Source: Penicillium oxalicum (lineage: Eukaryota > Ascomycota > Eurotiomycetes > Eurotiales > Aspergillaceae). From it: a stretch of DNA of 64,000 nt. Of the stretch, positions 12,301 through 24,653 are shown piece after piece. A model generated the notes under the pieces. It did no database searches and was not told the origin of the DNA. It saw nothing but the letters and a program-made list of their open reading frames with translations. Both the position numbers and the translations under genes were made by a program. The stretch covers positions 1,612,001 through 1,676,000 of the forward strand of contig NC_064650.1 in the NCBI RefSeq assembly GCF_001723175.1, given 5' to 3'. The first letter of the stretch is position 1. Every line of letters starts with the position of its first letter.

Positions 12301-15300
12301 AACGAGAGTCCTCAATCGGACCACCCACGTGAGTGCGCCCCTAGCAGTTGGTGGAACGGGGGGAATTTAAACTAGTCGGATGCGACTTTGCTTGGGACCT
12401 GGGAGCTGGAAGATCCATTCGTCGGGTTAAATTTGCGTCCAGTTTTTTCTTTTTCTCTTTCTCTTTCGCCGGTGTGTAAAGTACATAGGTCTATTTGAGT
12501 CTGGGCTGGCGTCTTGAGGGGGTTGATGAATTGTGTAGGTCAAGAGGGAGGTGCTCCTTTTTATGGCTTGGGAAGGTCAAAGAGGAGGGGGTTGGGGGTT
12601 ATAATTTTGTTTCTTTTTATTTAGGCTTTGTGGTGGATGGAAACTATGTGTTTGAGAGAATTTGAACATGGATGAGCTTGTAGTATAGGAAGGTAGGTAA
12701 AGAGCTGGAGATTCTGATAATAGTCGACAACGAATGGATCCGCGTCGACTGGACTAGGTGAAGAGGTCATTTGAATGGTTCAGCTGGGTGGGAGTTGGAG
12801 CTGTGCCTGTTAGGTGGGAGCGGGTACCTGGAGCTACGTATTGAAGTAGAAGGAGGATCCTGGATAATTCAAGGTACAAGTAGAAATTGGTTAATATCTA
12901 CGTAAAGTACGCATACTGGCGTGTCCGCCCTCGTAATAACTCGTTCGAGTCTGGTAGAATAGAAGTATCAAGTGCAAGTGCGTCAACCCTCAAGCTTGTA
13001 TAGATGTAAAAAATGTACAATAAACATCAATCAAAAGATCGATCACGTTTCACAAGATCATTCCAAGTCATATGACTTGGAATTCTCATCTCCCTCCCCC
13101 TGATTAGAATGAGTGTCCCTACCCCCTCCACATTTTGCGCGATTTTCCCACCCTGCAAGCAAAACACACGAGAACAAAAGACTCTAAAAAGGCATAATTG
13201 ACGACTCCTCATGACTGGATTTGGAACCGGCGCCAGACCAACTACAGTCCTCGACATGCATAGTGTTGGTAGTGATGGACCTCGTTCTGTTCTTGTAGCA
13301 TCATGGTATGTACAGTGGCTAGTAGCCACTGGCTTCTAAGCTAGCCCTACGTGTACCATGTCCGGTGGCTGCCTCTAGCTACAATCATCACCATTTGATT
13401 TGAACCACGACAGTCGGTCGGATCTCCAAGCAAGAATCATAATTGAAATTCTTTTTTTTTTAGAAAAAAAGGGGAAAAAAAATAGAGCAGAGAAGGGAGA
13501 GGGGGCCTGCCAAGGTAAAAAAAAAAAAAAAATCAAAGATCAATTTTGGTTTTTCAAAAAGGTCACCTGATGGACCAAGATTTCCCTCGGCCATGGGTGA
13601 GCAAATCTACCCATTGTGCCCCTCCCCCGCCATGACTGACGGGAACTGTCTCTCCTGTCCGAAGGATCATGGGCATGGGTTGGCACCACGATTCAATGGC
13701 ACTTGCATTGCTGAAAAAAGGTGAGGCTCCTTTACCAATAGATGAGATTGTGCTGGGCCCAAGAGACAAGGACGAGGTGAACAGATTCCATGGGCTTGGC
13801 GGGAGCTTAGCCGGGGGGGTGGGAAATCTTCTCCAGCATTAATTGACCAGAGAAGAAGTGGACGCTGAACGAGGAGGCTCGAGACGGAGAACATATTCAA
13901 GGGAAGATGAGGTGCTACAGTGCTGTGCAAGTATACCTGACTCGTAGCTTGATAGTGTACGTGTTTAGGTCAGATGTACTCTGGAGGTCACTCCTGACGA
14001 GCACAACGGTCGACGGCCAAGTGCAGGGGACATCAACGTCATACGGCCCCCGTTGAACCATGACTATGACTATCATTTTGCATTATGCAAGATGCAAGAT
14101 GCAATATGGACGGTGATGCACTGGTCGGTTCGGCTACGCAGAGCCGTGTGGAAAAGGGTGAGTTCCCTCAGCTGTGAGCTGTTCGGTGCAGGTGGAGGAG
14201 AGAACCATAGAGAACTCTCGGTACCTTCCCGTGTTCGCATTTCTGGACGTTGGTGACCCGTGACTTGTGAACTTGTGACCCGACAAGAGCTCGAGAATGG
14301 AGCATCGCCCGACCCTCTTTGGGTCCAGACTCGCAGCACTCGTCGCGGTCTGGTTTAACCCATCTTTTTCCTCGGAGTCGTCCAGTCGTGCATCTGGATG
14401 GCCTCGCGCACAGCTCGGTGGCTCTTTTCCCATGGGCGCCGAACTGGGTCCCCGAGGACCGGTCTACGGTCTGGCAGGATCTTCCCGTCCACTAGACGCT
14501 TCGCCGACATCTCCGATTTACGTAAAGGAAAAGGAGAGGGTTGAGCCCGCCTGGCCCAGTCGAACTGGCGGACGGCAGCACGATGTTGTCATCGGAGAAG
14601 CAGAAAGAAAAAAAAAAGGGGGGGGGGGGAGATAGACTCAGGAGGATGAATGATGAGAGGGTGACAGGCGTCGAGATCATGTGATTGCCTTGAAAGATGC
14701 TTGTCTTCATTGCATGGCCATCGTTGAGGCGATAAGGATGGTTGTATCCATTTGAGGGGGAGAGGTATTGATCTCGACTAGATAGATGGTTGCCAACGAT
14801 TCACTGGGCAGTTTACCCCTCTCAGGTTGGACCTGGTGTCTGACTGTGCTCGATGCAAGCGCATCCAACGAGATGGAAGGCGTCGGGCGGAGTGAGCGTC
14901 TATAGTTCACCTGAACGTATCCCACTATGCTCCATCGTACATACTCGAGGGCGCTGGAGATCCATTCCCACTCGAACAATATCCAAACCGTCGGCTCCAG
15001 TCTGGACCACGAATAGCCGCCGGTGATCAATTCATGGAGTTTCGTGTCATTTCTTTTCCGTTCTCTCTGTCTTAGTTTCACTCTGTTCCAAGGTCAAGTT
15101 GCGCCCTTTTTTGTTTTCTTGCTGCCCAGTTGAGTTCTCATCGCATGCCATTGGATATTATCGACCAACACGACCGCCAGTCAACTTCCTCTCCTGTCGA
15201 GGCCGACTGTTATCAGATCGCTGCCCGGCTCCGAATCTGACGGGGCTCATCATCTTGTCTCGTCTCCGTGTCGCTCCCGTGACCTTTACCCACGTCCAGC

Positions 15301-15748
15301 TCTGGCACCATCCCAGAACTTAAGAGAGCCCCTCTAACGACTTCCTCCAAACTTGCAGCTCCTATCGTCACCTCATGCCTTACGTTGATCTGGTGCCCCC
15401 CTTTTACCTCTTTCCCCCCTCTTCTTTCACGAGTCTAACCCGTTCCATCGTGGTTTTGCTCCCCCCCCCCCCTCCCTCTCTCTTCCCCGTCCGCCTTTTC
15501 TGGGTATCCAGATTCGTCAGTCGCCGCACAGGGTCCCTCGGCTTGAAGATTTCTAGATGGCATCAATGCAACAACCCAAATCGAATCAATCAATACGGCA
15601 GGAAACATGACTGGGCCGCATCCAAGTAGAGTAAAAAGGATCATTCAAAACATGGTCTTCCACCATCACAACCTGTCCCTCTGCCCTTCGCATGTCCTGC
15701 TCCCACGACCTTGCTTCACGATGCTCTGCTACGTTCCGCGGGAGTCCC

Positions 15749-15796
<48 letters not shown>

Positions 15797-16794
15797 GAGT
15801 CGGTTCGACTTGGTGCAGATCTTGGGGACCGGGTCCAATTCCTATCGCCTAATTCTGAGTTGATCGTGCATCATTCCTGAGACCCGCGGTGGAACCTCCC
15901 GTCTGATCGCGGGCTTTTCTTGAGTTCGGGTTAATTAATGACTCTGGATGAGTGGTTACATACGGTTCACAAGTCAAAGTTCCGAATTGCGAGTCCACTT
16001 CTTGACGCCGGTGTCCACCAGTCCACCCCAACTGGGACGTAACGGGGATGATTTGTCGGGTGAATTTTTCTTTTTCATTTTTGATTTTGATCTGATGAAA
16101 TAATATAAGAGTTTTTTTTGGAATTATTTTTTTTTGGTTACATTCTAAAGATCCTGCTCGGTCACGATCTTTTTTATTTCCCCTCCCCTTCTTCGACAGT
16201 GTTTCTCGTCCTTTTTTTAGTCGAGATTGTATTCATTCTTCTATCGTGTCCAGGTCCCTCCAGTCTGGTTCGGGCAATCCGTGACTTTGGTACTCCTCCA
16301 ATTTGTAGGGAAAGAGGTACATCACGACGGAACAACCTTGGAACAAACCCCTCTCTCCCTCTCTCTCTCTCTCGACGTCGTCTTGGTCTTCCTTCTCTCC
16401 TTCCGCTCCTCCCAACTGGCACCAAACAGTGGAACCCCCACTATCGCAATCGCCCTCGCCTCCATTTTTTCCCCTTCCCATCCCTTCGCCGAGACGCGTG
16501 ACGCTGGGACGTGAGGTGGTGATCGCTTTTTCAACTCTGTGTCAATCGCCTCGCAAACTCCAACATCGTCCACCATTTCCATTTCCGCTTCGAGTTCTAT
16601 TCCATTATCGGACCCGCGTTGTCTTTCTCCGCACCCGGCATTCCTCTGGACTATCCACCCCGCGACCCTGTAAAAAAAAAGAGAAAGACCTGCTCTCTCG
16701 TCCTCCGACTCTCCAATCTCCTTCACCTGCGAACCCATTCCATCCAACCGAGTCAAGCGACAACCCTCCCGGTAGGGTTCCCTACAGATCCCGT
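9389..16794. other. 7.4-kb gene-poor region
   Basis: No coding sequence can be supported here. Open frames such as 10054-10611 and 14707-15081 (minus) are low in complexity, overlap frames on the other strand and match no family I know. The region holds many homopolymers (for example 10647-10683, 11210-11220, 11689-11715 and 13449-13535) and polypyrimidine tracts. Its last kilobase is very C/T-rich and is likely the promoter and long 5' leader of nmrA. Non-coding transcripts or small multi-exon genes cannot be excluded. Confidence 0.5.
15750..15793. repeat. (CT)n microsatellite upstream of nmrA
   Basis: An uninterrupted run of about 22 CT dinucleotides, roughly 1 kb before the nmrA start. 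A shorter CT tract lies at about 16350-16370. Confidence 0.95.
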
Positions 16795-17977
16795 ATGACC
16801 CAACCGCAGAAAACGATAGCCGTGGTGAATGCGGCTGGGCGACAAGCGGCCTCGCTCATCCGGGTCGCCTCCGCTGTCGGATATGCGGTGCGCGCGCAAA
16901 TCCATTCTCTCAAAGGCCTGATCGCCGAAGAGCTCCAGAATCTGCCCAATGTTACCCTCTTGCAGGGTCCCCTCCTCGATAACCCCGCGCTCATGGACAC
17001 CCTCTTCCAAGGCGCCCACTATGCGTTTATCAACACCGTCTCGCAGGCCGGGGACGAGGTCGCCATCGGCCGCGCCCTCGCCGACGCCGCCAAACGCGCC
17101 GGCTCCATCACCCACTATATTTACAGCAGCATGCCCGATCACTCCGTCCACGGGCCCTGGCCGGCGGTTCCGCAATGGGCGCCCAAATTCACCGTCGAGA
17201 ATTACGTGCGGCAGCTGGGTCTGCCCGCGACGTTTGTCTATGCGGGGATCTACAACAACAATTTCACCAGTCTCCCGTATCCGCTGTTCCAGATGGAGTT
17301 GATGCCGGATGGCAGTTTTGAATGGCACGCTCCCTTTGACCCGGAGACGCCACTTCCCTGGCTGGACGCCGAGCACGATGTCGGACCGACCCTGTTGCAG
17401 ATCTTCAAGGATGGTCCGAAGAAGTGGCATGGACATCGGTAAGTGTCTCTCTACTCGGGCTCTTGACTCCCACGTGAAGCGTGTGCGGGCCAAAATAGGG
17501 ATCTATTCATGACACTGGAATTGTACGCTGACATGCAACGCTTCTGTTGTCCCGCTCATCTAGTATCGCTCTGACCTTCGAGACTCTCTCGCCCAATCAA
17601 GTTTGTGCTGCGTTTTCCCGCGCTCTCAATCGACCCTGCCGCTACGTGCGCGTGCCCAAAATCGAGATCAAAGTCAAGATTCCCCCCGGATACCGAGAAC
17701 AGTTGGAGGCGCTCGAGATTCTCTTCGGCGCATATAATGCGCCCTACTTCCCACAACCAGAGTTCTCGCAGCCGCCGCGGGATCACCCAAGGGCATCGGT
17801 CCCGCGGGGGGCAAGGGCGCTGGTGCAGGAATGATGCAGGGACCAGGCGGCGTGGTTTCCTTGCGAGTCACAGACGAGGCGCGACATCTATGGCAGGGCT
17901 GGCGCGATATGGAAGAGTATGCGCGAGAGGTGTTTCCAGTCGAGGAGGAGGCGAACGGGCTCGACTGGATGCTTTGA
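16795..17977 (+). CDS. nmrA: NmrA, nitrogen metabolite repression regulator (frameshifted in this sequence)
   Basis: NmrA is a catalytically inactive Rossmann-fold protein of the short-chain dehydrogenase/NmrA family. It binds the GATA activator AreA and senses NAD(P) state when nitrogen is plentiful. Exon 1 is 16795-17438. After a 125-bp intron, exon 2 starts at 17564. The N-terminus shows the nucleotide-binding segment IAVVNAAGRQAASLIRVA, and the central region includes KFTVENYVRQLGLP and WHAPFDPETPLPWLDAEHDVG, all highly typical of Aspergillus NmrA. At about 17772-17774, in a CCG run, the frame shifts. As written it ends at 17834 (304 residues). Adding one base lets the frame continue through MEEYAREVFPVEEEANGLDWML to the stop at 17975-17977, giving 352 residues, the length I recall for A. 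nidulans NmrA. The in-frame GTG further upstream is not a likely start. Confidence 0.93.
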
Positions 17978-18655
17978 GGGAGGGGGAGGGGAAGAGAAAA
18001 AAAGAAATACACAAAGGAGCCAAGGGCAACCGACCGAAAAGCATCCTATCTGACCGCCCTTTTCCCCTCTATAAGCAAGAGGTACCCCCCGTACCATACT
18101 CGTGACTTACTTTTCTATGCTTCGTGGTCATCAGCAAGCGAATCGACGCGGGAGGACACCCTTGCTTCTTGCTCTCTATCTGCTTCTGATGCCCCCTCTC
18201 TTTCTCTCTCTCTCTTTTCTCCTATTGATGTGACGACTTTTCTGACCTCCGGCAGACATGCATAGTGATGTTACCTGTGCGTGTCCATGGGGAATGGGGT
18301 AATTTCCACGCTCTGATCCCTAATGCCGTGAGATATACCAATTTTTATGTCTTCCTTTCCTTCCTTTTGTTTCTCCCTCTCATTCTAGGTTACTGCCTCG
18401 GGGCTCTAATCATTGCATTGTTGGCGAAATGGGCATAGGACCATCTGGGGTGCTTCTTGAATGCTTTTTATTATTTTTATTATTATTTTTTTTGAAAAAA
18501 AAAATGTCGGCCCGTTCAGCTTGATCTTGTTGTTGGGATGTTCCTATTTTTGTTTCTTCCCAACCTAATATTTGATCGACAGCACGACTGGCTCCTTGGT
18601 TGCTTTTGATCATACGAGAAACCGGCGCCCCCTTTCCTCTTCCCTTTCCTCTCCG

Positions 18656-18719
<64 letters not shown>

Positions 18720-21584
18720 TTCTCATTCGTTTCCTATTGATTCCCCCCGAGAAATATGAAAAGTTTGGTCATTTTGCTACAGGATATTTCTCTATGGTAG
18801 TCATCTTGGACTATTTTCTTTGGCGTTTGCTTGACTTTACTAGGTAGAGCAAAACATTTCTTACGCATTTTAATGCCCGTACTGGGCGGTGGTCTACAGT
18901 CCCGGTACACAAGGTACGTAGATAGCTCTAACCCCAGACTCTCTATTCCTTATCTTCTTCTGCATCATCTCAGTACCACAGTATTGACCTGGGGCCAATC
19001 TTCCAACTACATAACTCATAGCTGGATTTAAAAATTCCCACAATTTTTCCCGGTCATAACGCACATACCCTGGGTATCCATTCCAGGTGCTTCATGTAGA
19101 CAACACACCAAGCCAAGCGTACGAGGGCCCGGCAGTATCTGAATTCCATTCACCCACGATCTTGAAATAGCTCCACTGCTATAAGATATAGGTAGGAGGT
19201 CCATTCTACGTGGATAAGACACCATATCTACACCTAGTGCCGGCCAACGCTGAATCCGGAAGCACGGCTACGTTTGAAAATTGCCAGATTCTTGGAGGGC
19301 AGGACTGCCAGCATGATCTATCCCATCAGATCGGATGTCAGTATCTACCTATACTGTCTACCTACCTATTTATCCACCTCGCACAATCAATGGTCAGATA
19401 TACCTGTTTACTCAGAATAACCTCAAGTAAAAGTTTGGAAGTTGAAATAGACTGTCATTCGCGCAAACTCTGTTTACATGGCAGAAATTAAACACGGGAA
19501 ATCATGAAGATCCCCCACCTTGATATTGCTTTTTTTTTCTCTCTCTCATCTCCACCGAGAAGAAAAAAGGGGGGGGGGGGGGAGGAAAAAGCAATATGCT
19601 CCAGCATCACTACCGAAAAAGGAAAAAGAAAAAAGAAAAAGAAAGGTGGTTGTGGGAAAACCTAGTAGGTTAATCGGGGCAAAAGAGGGCTTGATGGATC
19701 TTCCAATCGTACCGTGGCGATAAGGATGATGTTTTTCCGAATCAGGAAGGAAAGCAGTCGGTAGATCGATGTAGAATGGTGCTAGGACCTACTAGGCATT
19801 GCCTAGTAGACAGTGCCTGTTAGGTAGTGGAGGTAGATAGGTATGTCCGTAAGAAGTAGGGGAATAAGATTTCTGAGGGTTCAAATCTCCCAAGCCTTTT
19901 AGTCTTTTTATCCTCTTGGAAGGGGACCGCATACGGACTCGCACTTGCCTTCACTCGCTGAACCGTTTTCTTATTTTGGCTCGGAAATGGAAAAATGTGG
20001 AGGGTCGTTGACGCTCATTTACCGATGTAGTGATGCCTGTACTCGGATTTCGAATTCCGTATCATTTCTCTGCTGGCAATTTACTTACAGCCGGCCAGGA
20101 AGGCCTTAGATACCCAGGGGGTATTCCCGCTGGACCGATAAAGAGCTCGATGAGCTTCTCCAGTCAGATTTATTTCAAGTCCATGAAATCTTGTTCTGGA
20201 CCGAATGGTCGAACTGGCCTTTTATGTCTTATGGACTAGACATATCGACGCGAGCGGTTATCCTCGCGCTCCCCGTCCGAGACGGTGTAGGTTTAGCATC
20301 ACAGTGGCAGTTTGTCAACCTTACTCACAGGGTGGTATCATTGCTCCCGCGATACCCTTTGGGAGAACGTGCAAGTAGATTCTATTGGATAAAGTCTCTT
20401 GATAGCTGCATTGGGTTTGATGGTGATGGTATCGTTGGTGGATACTGGCTAAGACGGATATCTGAGGGCCTCACCCGAGGAGTAGGAGGTACGTTGCAAT
20501 ATAGATCTGTATGATTCTCCGCATACTTGGTGCTGTTGGCACTGTGTTTTCCGATATATTTGGAGTTGAAACTTTGAGTATACATAATTTACAATATGGC
20601 CAATCCAGTTCTGTGTGGACGCGTGGGAATCACCATGGGCACGGTGTAGGCATGTACGACTGTGGTTCTGTGAGCTCAATTGTGGTACTGGTTGGATGCA
20701 ATATGGACAGTTGTATGGTATGTCGAGGTGATTGTTTTTTTTCTTTCTTTTGCTACACGATTAGAAGCTTGAAACGAAGCTCATCAAAGCTGTCACATCC
20801 ACACATGTACATGTGTGAGTACCGAGGAGACTCGAAGCTGACACCTCGTATGTCCTGAAGCTTGGAAATCCAGGTATAAAAGCGCTTCAATGGGGGGGAG
20901 ACTATTTGAGGCTCCATCAATATAAAAATCAATTCATCTGCTTACAAGTTCGGAGTGACCTCACCTACAGACTCCATGTCATTGAAAATCTAAAATCTTC
21001 TTCAGTACTTACCGCTGATGTTTTTGCCCAAAAGAAAAAGTGGAGATGACGAAAACCTCAGCGGTAGTGACACCTCAGGCATTAATAGAGACCCACACCA
21101 AGTCCCCATCATCCACTTCCGTTGCCCAGCGAGACCGCGTGGGGTACTCTGAGTCTACATTTAGAATACACCATCATCATCGACCAAGAGCAGCAAATGA
21201 GAGGTACTTCTGTAGTCAATGAAAGTATTCCAATCCTACCGTCTCCCCCTCACCCACCCTGTGCCCCTCCCCGCCCCGCAAGTACAAGCGGTTCTGTTAC
21301 GCCATCCGTCAAAAAGGGGAAAAAAAAGAAAGGAAAAAAAATCCCCAAAGCTCAGGCAGCTCTCTGTTGGCATGCGCCCCGTCATCTGAAAAAGCTCCGT
21401 GCAGATCAGCCCTGGAAAATTTCGGATCCCAAACTTTTCTCTTTCTTCCTTTTCCCTCTTCTTCTGATCTGACCATCTTGGAACTTTTTTTTGGTTCTTT
21501 GCTCTTTCACTCAATTCTCTCTGACGGCTTGCAGTCAGTCTCTTCTTTTTATCTCTACCGTTACTATTCACCACCACCGTCACA
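17978..21584. other. 3.6-kb gene-poor region
   Basis: No gene is supported between nmrA and the NAP-family gene. The longest open frames (20191-20514, 19210-19491) are not recognisable and lack splice or family support. The region includes a CT microsatellite, G and A homopolymers near 19568-19640, and several short motifs around tacctag and gtaggt. The last 150 bp, CT-rich, are the probable promoter and leader of the gene at 21585. Confidence 0.5.
18659..18715. repeat. (CT)n microsatellite downstream of nmrA
   Basis: About 28 consecutive CT units follow nmrA by roughly 700 bp. Together with the tract at 15750-15793, nmrA is flanked on both sides by long CT repeats on the same strand. Confidence 0.95.
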
Positions 21585-23038
21585 ATGTCCGGCGAAGATA
21601 AATCTCTTGCTGAACGCATCGAGTTCCCTACCATTCCTGAGGATGCTCGAAGCAAGATCTCCCATGTCCAGGAGGAGCTTGAGCGGGCTGAGCTTGAGCA
21701 GTGTAAGTGAATCTCCACGGGAGCGATGGTTTCTTGTTTCAGAAAAGAAGAAAAAAAACTCCCCATCAACAGTCGTGCCTGGACACGGAATACCCAAGGA
21801 TTCTACATTCTGGTGTGTAACTGCTGTGTGCATGCGAATGCACAATGAGGCCGGAGATGATTTTTTTTCCTTTTCTCTACACGATAGGACGATACAAAAA
21901 AATAACCCAAGCTGTATCGAATCATCTATGATCTAACATATCTTCTGCTCTAGTGCGCAAATCTGTCCCTCTGTTCGCTCCTATCTTCAAGAAGCGTGAG
22001 GAGATCATCTCCCTGCCTAGCGTGAAGCCCGACTTCTGGTCTCGCGTTTTCTCGGCCGCCCCCTCCGAGATCGAAGAGTACATCTTGGAAGCAGACGCCG
22101 AGATTCTCTCCGAGAGCCTCCGAAATGTCCTGGTGGAGCGCTTCGAAGTGGACGCCGAGGGCAACGGCGAGCCCCGTAGCTTGCGCTTCACTTTCGAATT
22201 CGACCCCGAGAACAACGAGTACTTTGACAACGCCAAGCTGGTCAAGGAGTTCTACTGGCGCAAGCAAGTTCAGAAGACCGCCAAGGGCAAGCGTCGCGCG
22301 TGGGAGGGTCTCGTCTCCGACCCCGTCCGCATCAACTGGAAGAGCCCCGAATTCGACCCCACTCACGGTCTGCTCGATGCCGCCTGCGATCTGTTCGAGG
22401 CCGAGAAGAAGGGTGGCAAGCGCTCTGATCTGCCCGAATATGAGGCTCTGGTGAAGAAGCTCGAGGTCGCCGAAGCCGAGGCCATGAAGGGGGCTGATGA
22501 GATGGAGGACGAGGAGTTCGAGATGCCCGAGGGTGACGACGAGAGCCCCGCAGGTGCCAGCTTCTTCTCCTTCTTTGCCTACCGTGGTCGCGCGTCTCCG
22601 CCGAGCAGAACGAGCAGGCTGTCAAGGAGGACGAGGAGCGCTGGGCAAAGATTGCCAAGGGCGAGGAGGTTCCTGAAGATGATGATGAGGACGAGGATGA
22701 CGACGAGGAGGACTTTGACCTGGTCGATGACCTCGAGGAGGCTGAGGTCTTCCCCGGTGGCGAGGACCTGGCCATCGCCATCGCTGAGGACCTCTGGACC
22801 AACGCTCTGAAGTACTACGGTGAGTCTTTCCATTCATTCGATACTCTCTTTCCCGGTGCCACTGAAGTCTCCTCCCGCTAACATTCCAATTTCCATCTTG
22901 ACAGCCGAGTCCTTCCAGCCTTCTTTTGACTTTGATGATGATGACTTTGAGGACCTCGAGGGCATGGATGAGGATGAGGACGAGGACGAGGCTGACGAGG
23001 GTGAGGATCAGCCTCCTGCCAAGAAGGCTCGCAACTAG
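21585..23038 (+). CDS. NAP/SET-family histone chaperone, Vps75-like (frameshifted in this sequence)
   Basis: The protein should bind histones H3-H4 in the nucleus and help nucleosome assembly, as Vps75 and SET do. Exons are 21585-21702, 21954-22819 and 22905-23038. The first exon encodes an N-terminal helix (KISHVQEELERAELEQ) typical of the long dimerisation helix. The NAP core follows, with segments such as RKSVPLFAPIFKKR, LRFTFEFDPENNEYF and FYWRKQVQKTAKGKRRAWEG. The C-terminus is strongly acidic, with long D/E runs, and ends in a basic patch (PPAKKARN) that could serve as a nuclear signal. At about 22588-22594, after FFAYRGR, the frame slips by one base. One added C restores a frame that continues into the acidic region and the last exon, for 372 residues. 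The convergent SNARE gene ends only 120 bp downstream. Confidence 0.88.
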
Positions 23039-23158
23039 GGTTTTCCTGCCCGAGTTGTCGTTGTCGGTGTTGCCTGCTGCACGAAATAAACGTTCTTGCA
23101 GGCGATCCCGATGTTTTATTTGATTTGTCATGCCCCCTCCCACTCCCCCAATGTCCAC

Positions 23159-24112
23159 TCAGAGGACAATAACGAGAATTAATAATACCACGAGCGCGAA
23201 TATCAGCGCCGCGATGCAAAAGGATGACCATGTATCTAAGGGTAGGAGGAACGGAAAAGTTAGCTTGCTCAATTTTATGATTCCCACTCGTTCTTTCCAC
23301 CATGGCTATTCCCATGGACTTTTTGCCAAATGTCCCAATCACTTCTAGGCAATCGCCCCTGGGATGAGAAATGCTGAGATACTCACCCTCATTTTTGCGC
23401 ACAATATGCCGAATCCGTTTCATTCCACTGTTTAACTTCCCACCCACCCGATCGGCCAGAGTATCGATCTCGTCAAGCATGGCTCCCTGATCTTCCAATT
23501 CTCGTCCCATGTCGTTTGCTTGTTGCCTCAAGTTACCTACTGTCCGGAACACTCCATCTAATTGCTCGTCCTGCTCGTGCATCAACTCCACTTGCCGCTG
23601 CTGCTCCAAGGCCGCGTAATAATCGTCTCCGCGGCCCTCCTCCGCATCCAATGCTGCATCAAATTCGGTCGGATTGGGTAGTTCTGCAGGCGCTGCGGAA
23701 ACAGCTTGCGCGAGCTCGGTGCGCATCTGCTCGATCTCCCGCCCGACATCGTCGACGAGCTTGCGCCGACGCTGAACTTCCTCAAGCTCAAGGCCGAACC
23801 GGTAGGGATCTTGCTCGATGGCGCGGACAGATTCGACCAGGTCATTGAGGTCGGCAGTCAATTCGGTAAGAGTGGTTTCTAGTTCAGTGCGTGATTGCTT
23901 GAGTTCTGGGTTGTTGGGGGATTTGGCAAGCGAGCGGATGCGGAGATAGGAGGAGAAGAGCGGCCGACTGGCTTGGAGGGTCTCGAGGACGTCCCTGTGG
24001 ACACAGCAAAGGGTGTGTTAGCCCATTTCGTAGAGGCACGATTAATTCACGGACTGGGGGAAAAAAGGGCTACATACGCCTGGACTTGAAGAAAAGGATC
24101 TGTGGAATCCAT
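23159..24112 (-). CDS. Tlg1/syntaxin-6-like SNARE
   Basis: This is a Qc-SNARE for fusion of endosome-derived vesicles with the trans-Golgi. On the minus strand the exons are 24112-24078, 23994-23387 and 23235-23159, giving 239 residues. The start MDSTDPFLQVQA matches the syntaxin-6 N-terminal domain, which is a helical bundle over about residues 1-100. The SNARE helix occupies about 150-212. Its zero-layer glutamine lies in GRELEDQGAMLDEID. The chain ends in a tail anchor (about 219-239, FCIAALIFALVVLLILVIVL). Both introns (83 and 151 bp) have standard ends, and the reading frame is intact. The gene is convergent with the histone chaperone and divergent from the methyltransferase gene, with which it shares about 540 bp of promoter DNA. 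Confidence 0.92.
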
Positions 24113-24653
24113 GGTGGTGAAAGATAGACAGGCAGACTCCTTTGAACGATGATGACGATGTCTGGAAAGGGACGGAGCTGCCTCAGAGCTCCGTGCAGGT
24201 ATCACGTGGCGGCAGATGCGGAATGGCTTGAGGATCCAATTGACCTCACGGAGTTCAATTCCTCCGTACGATATCAGCAATAAGGCATAGGTTCTCTGAA
24301 AGAATATTCTGTCGTTGCTGCGATGTGAATTCCATTCAGGCTCAAAAATTTCTCCGAGGTCTTGCTAGATATCTCTACCTTGTCTCTCTTAATTAGCTAG
24401 ATCAAGATCCATATTTATCAGGCACCCTATCACTTCTCCATCGGAATTCAGGCTGCCCAACTGGAGGTCTCACCCACTGGCTCCAGTCACTGGACTGCCA
24501 GTGAACCTGTCTGACTCAGCGACCAGCCGACGATAAGATAACAAAAAAAAGAAAGACGATAACAAGATCCCCCGCGATATGTGGATCGGATCGCATCTGT
24601 TCTGCGCTCCGAGCGAATTTGGCGCATGATAGAAATTGCAGCCGATTACTACA
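24113..24653. promoter_or_regulatory. Divergent promoter between the SNARE and methyltransferase genes
   Basis: The starts at 24112 (minus) and 24654 (plus) face away from each other across 541 bp with no open frame of note. A perfect short inverted repeat (acggag/ctccgt) lies near 24246-24265. No specific factor site can be claimed. Confidence 0.5.

Noticed and set aside
14707..15081. 124-codon minus-strand frame
   Set aside because: No recognisable domain, no splice partners and no codon pattern that sets it apart from chance.
17760..17834. Programmed frameshift in nmrA
   Set aside because: No slippery sequence or stimulatory structure is evident, and the same kind of lesion appears in unrelated genes, which fits sequencing error better.
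20030..20514. Overlapping plus-strand frames of 69 and 107 codons
   Set aside because: The product is not recognisable and the two frames contradict each other. A small orphan gene cannot be excluded but is not supported.
24240..24270. tRNA T-arm-like sequence (gagttcaattcctc)
   Set aside because: The stem is out of register by one base and no acceptor stem, D-arm or anticodon arm can be placed.
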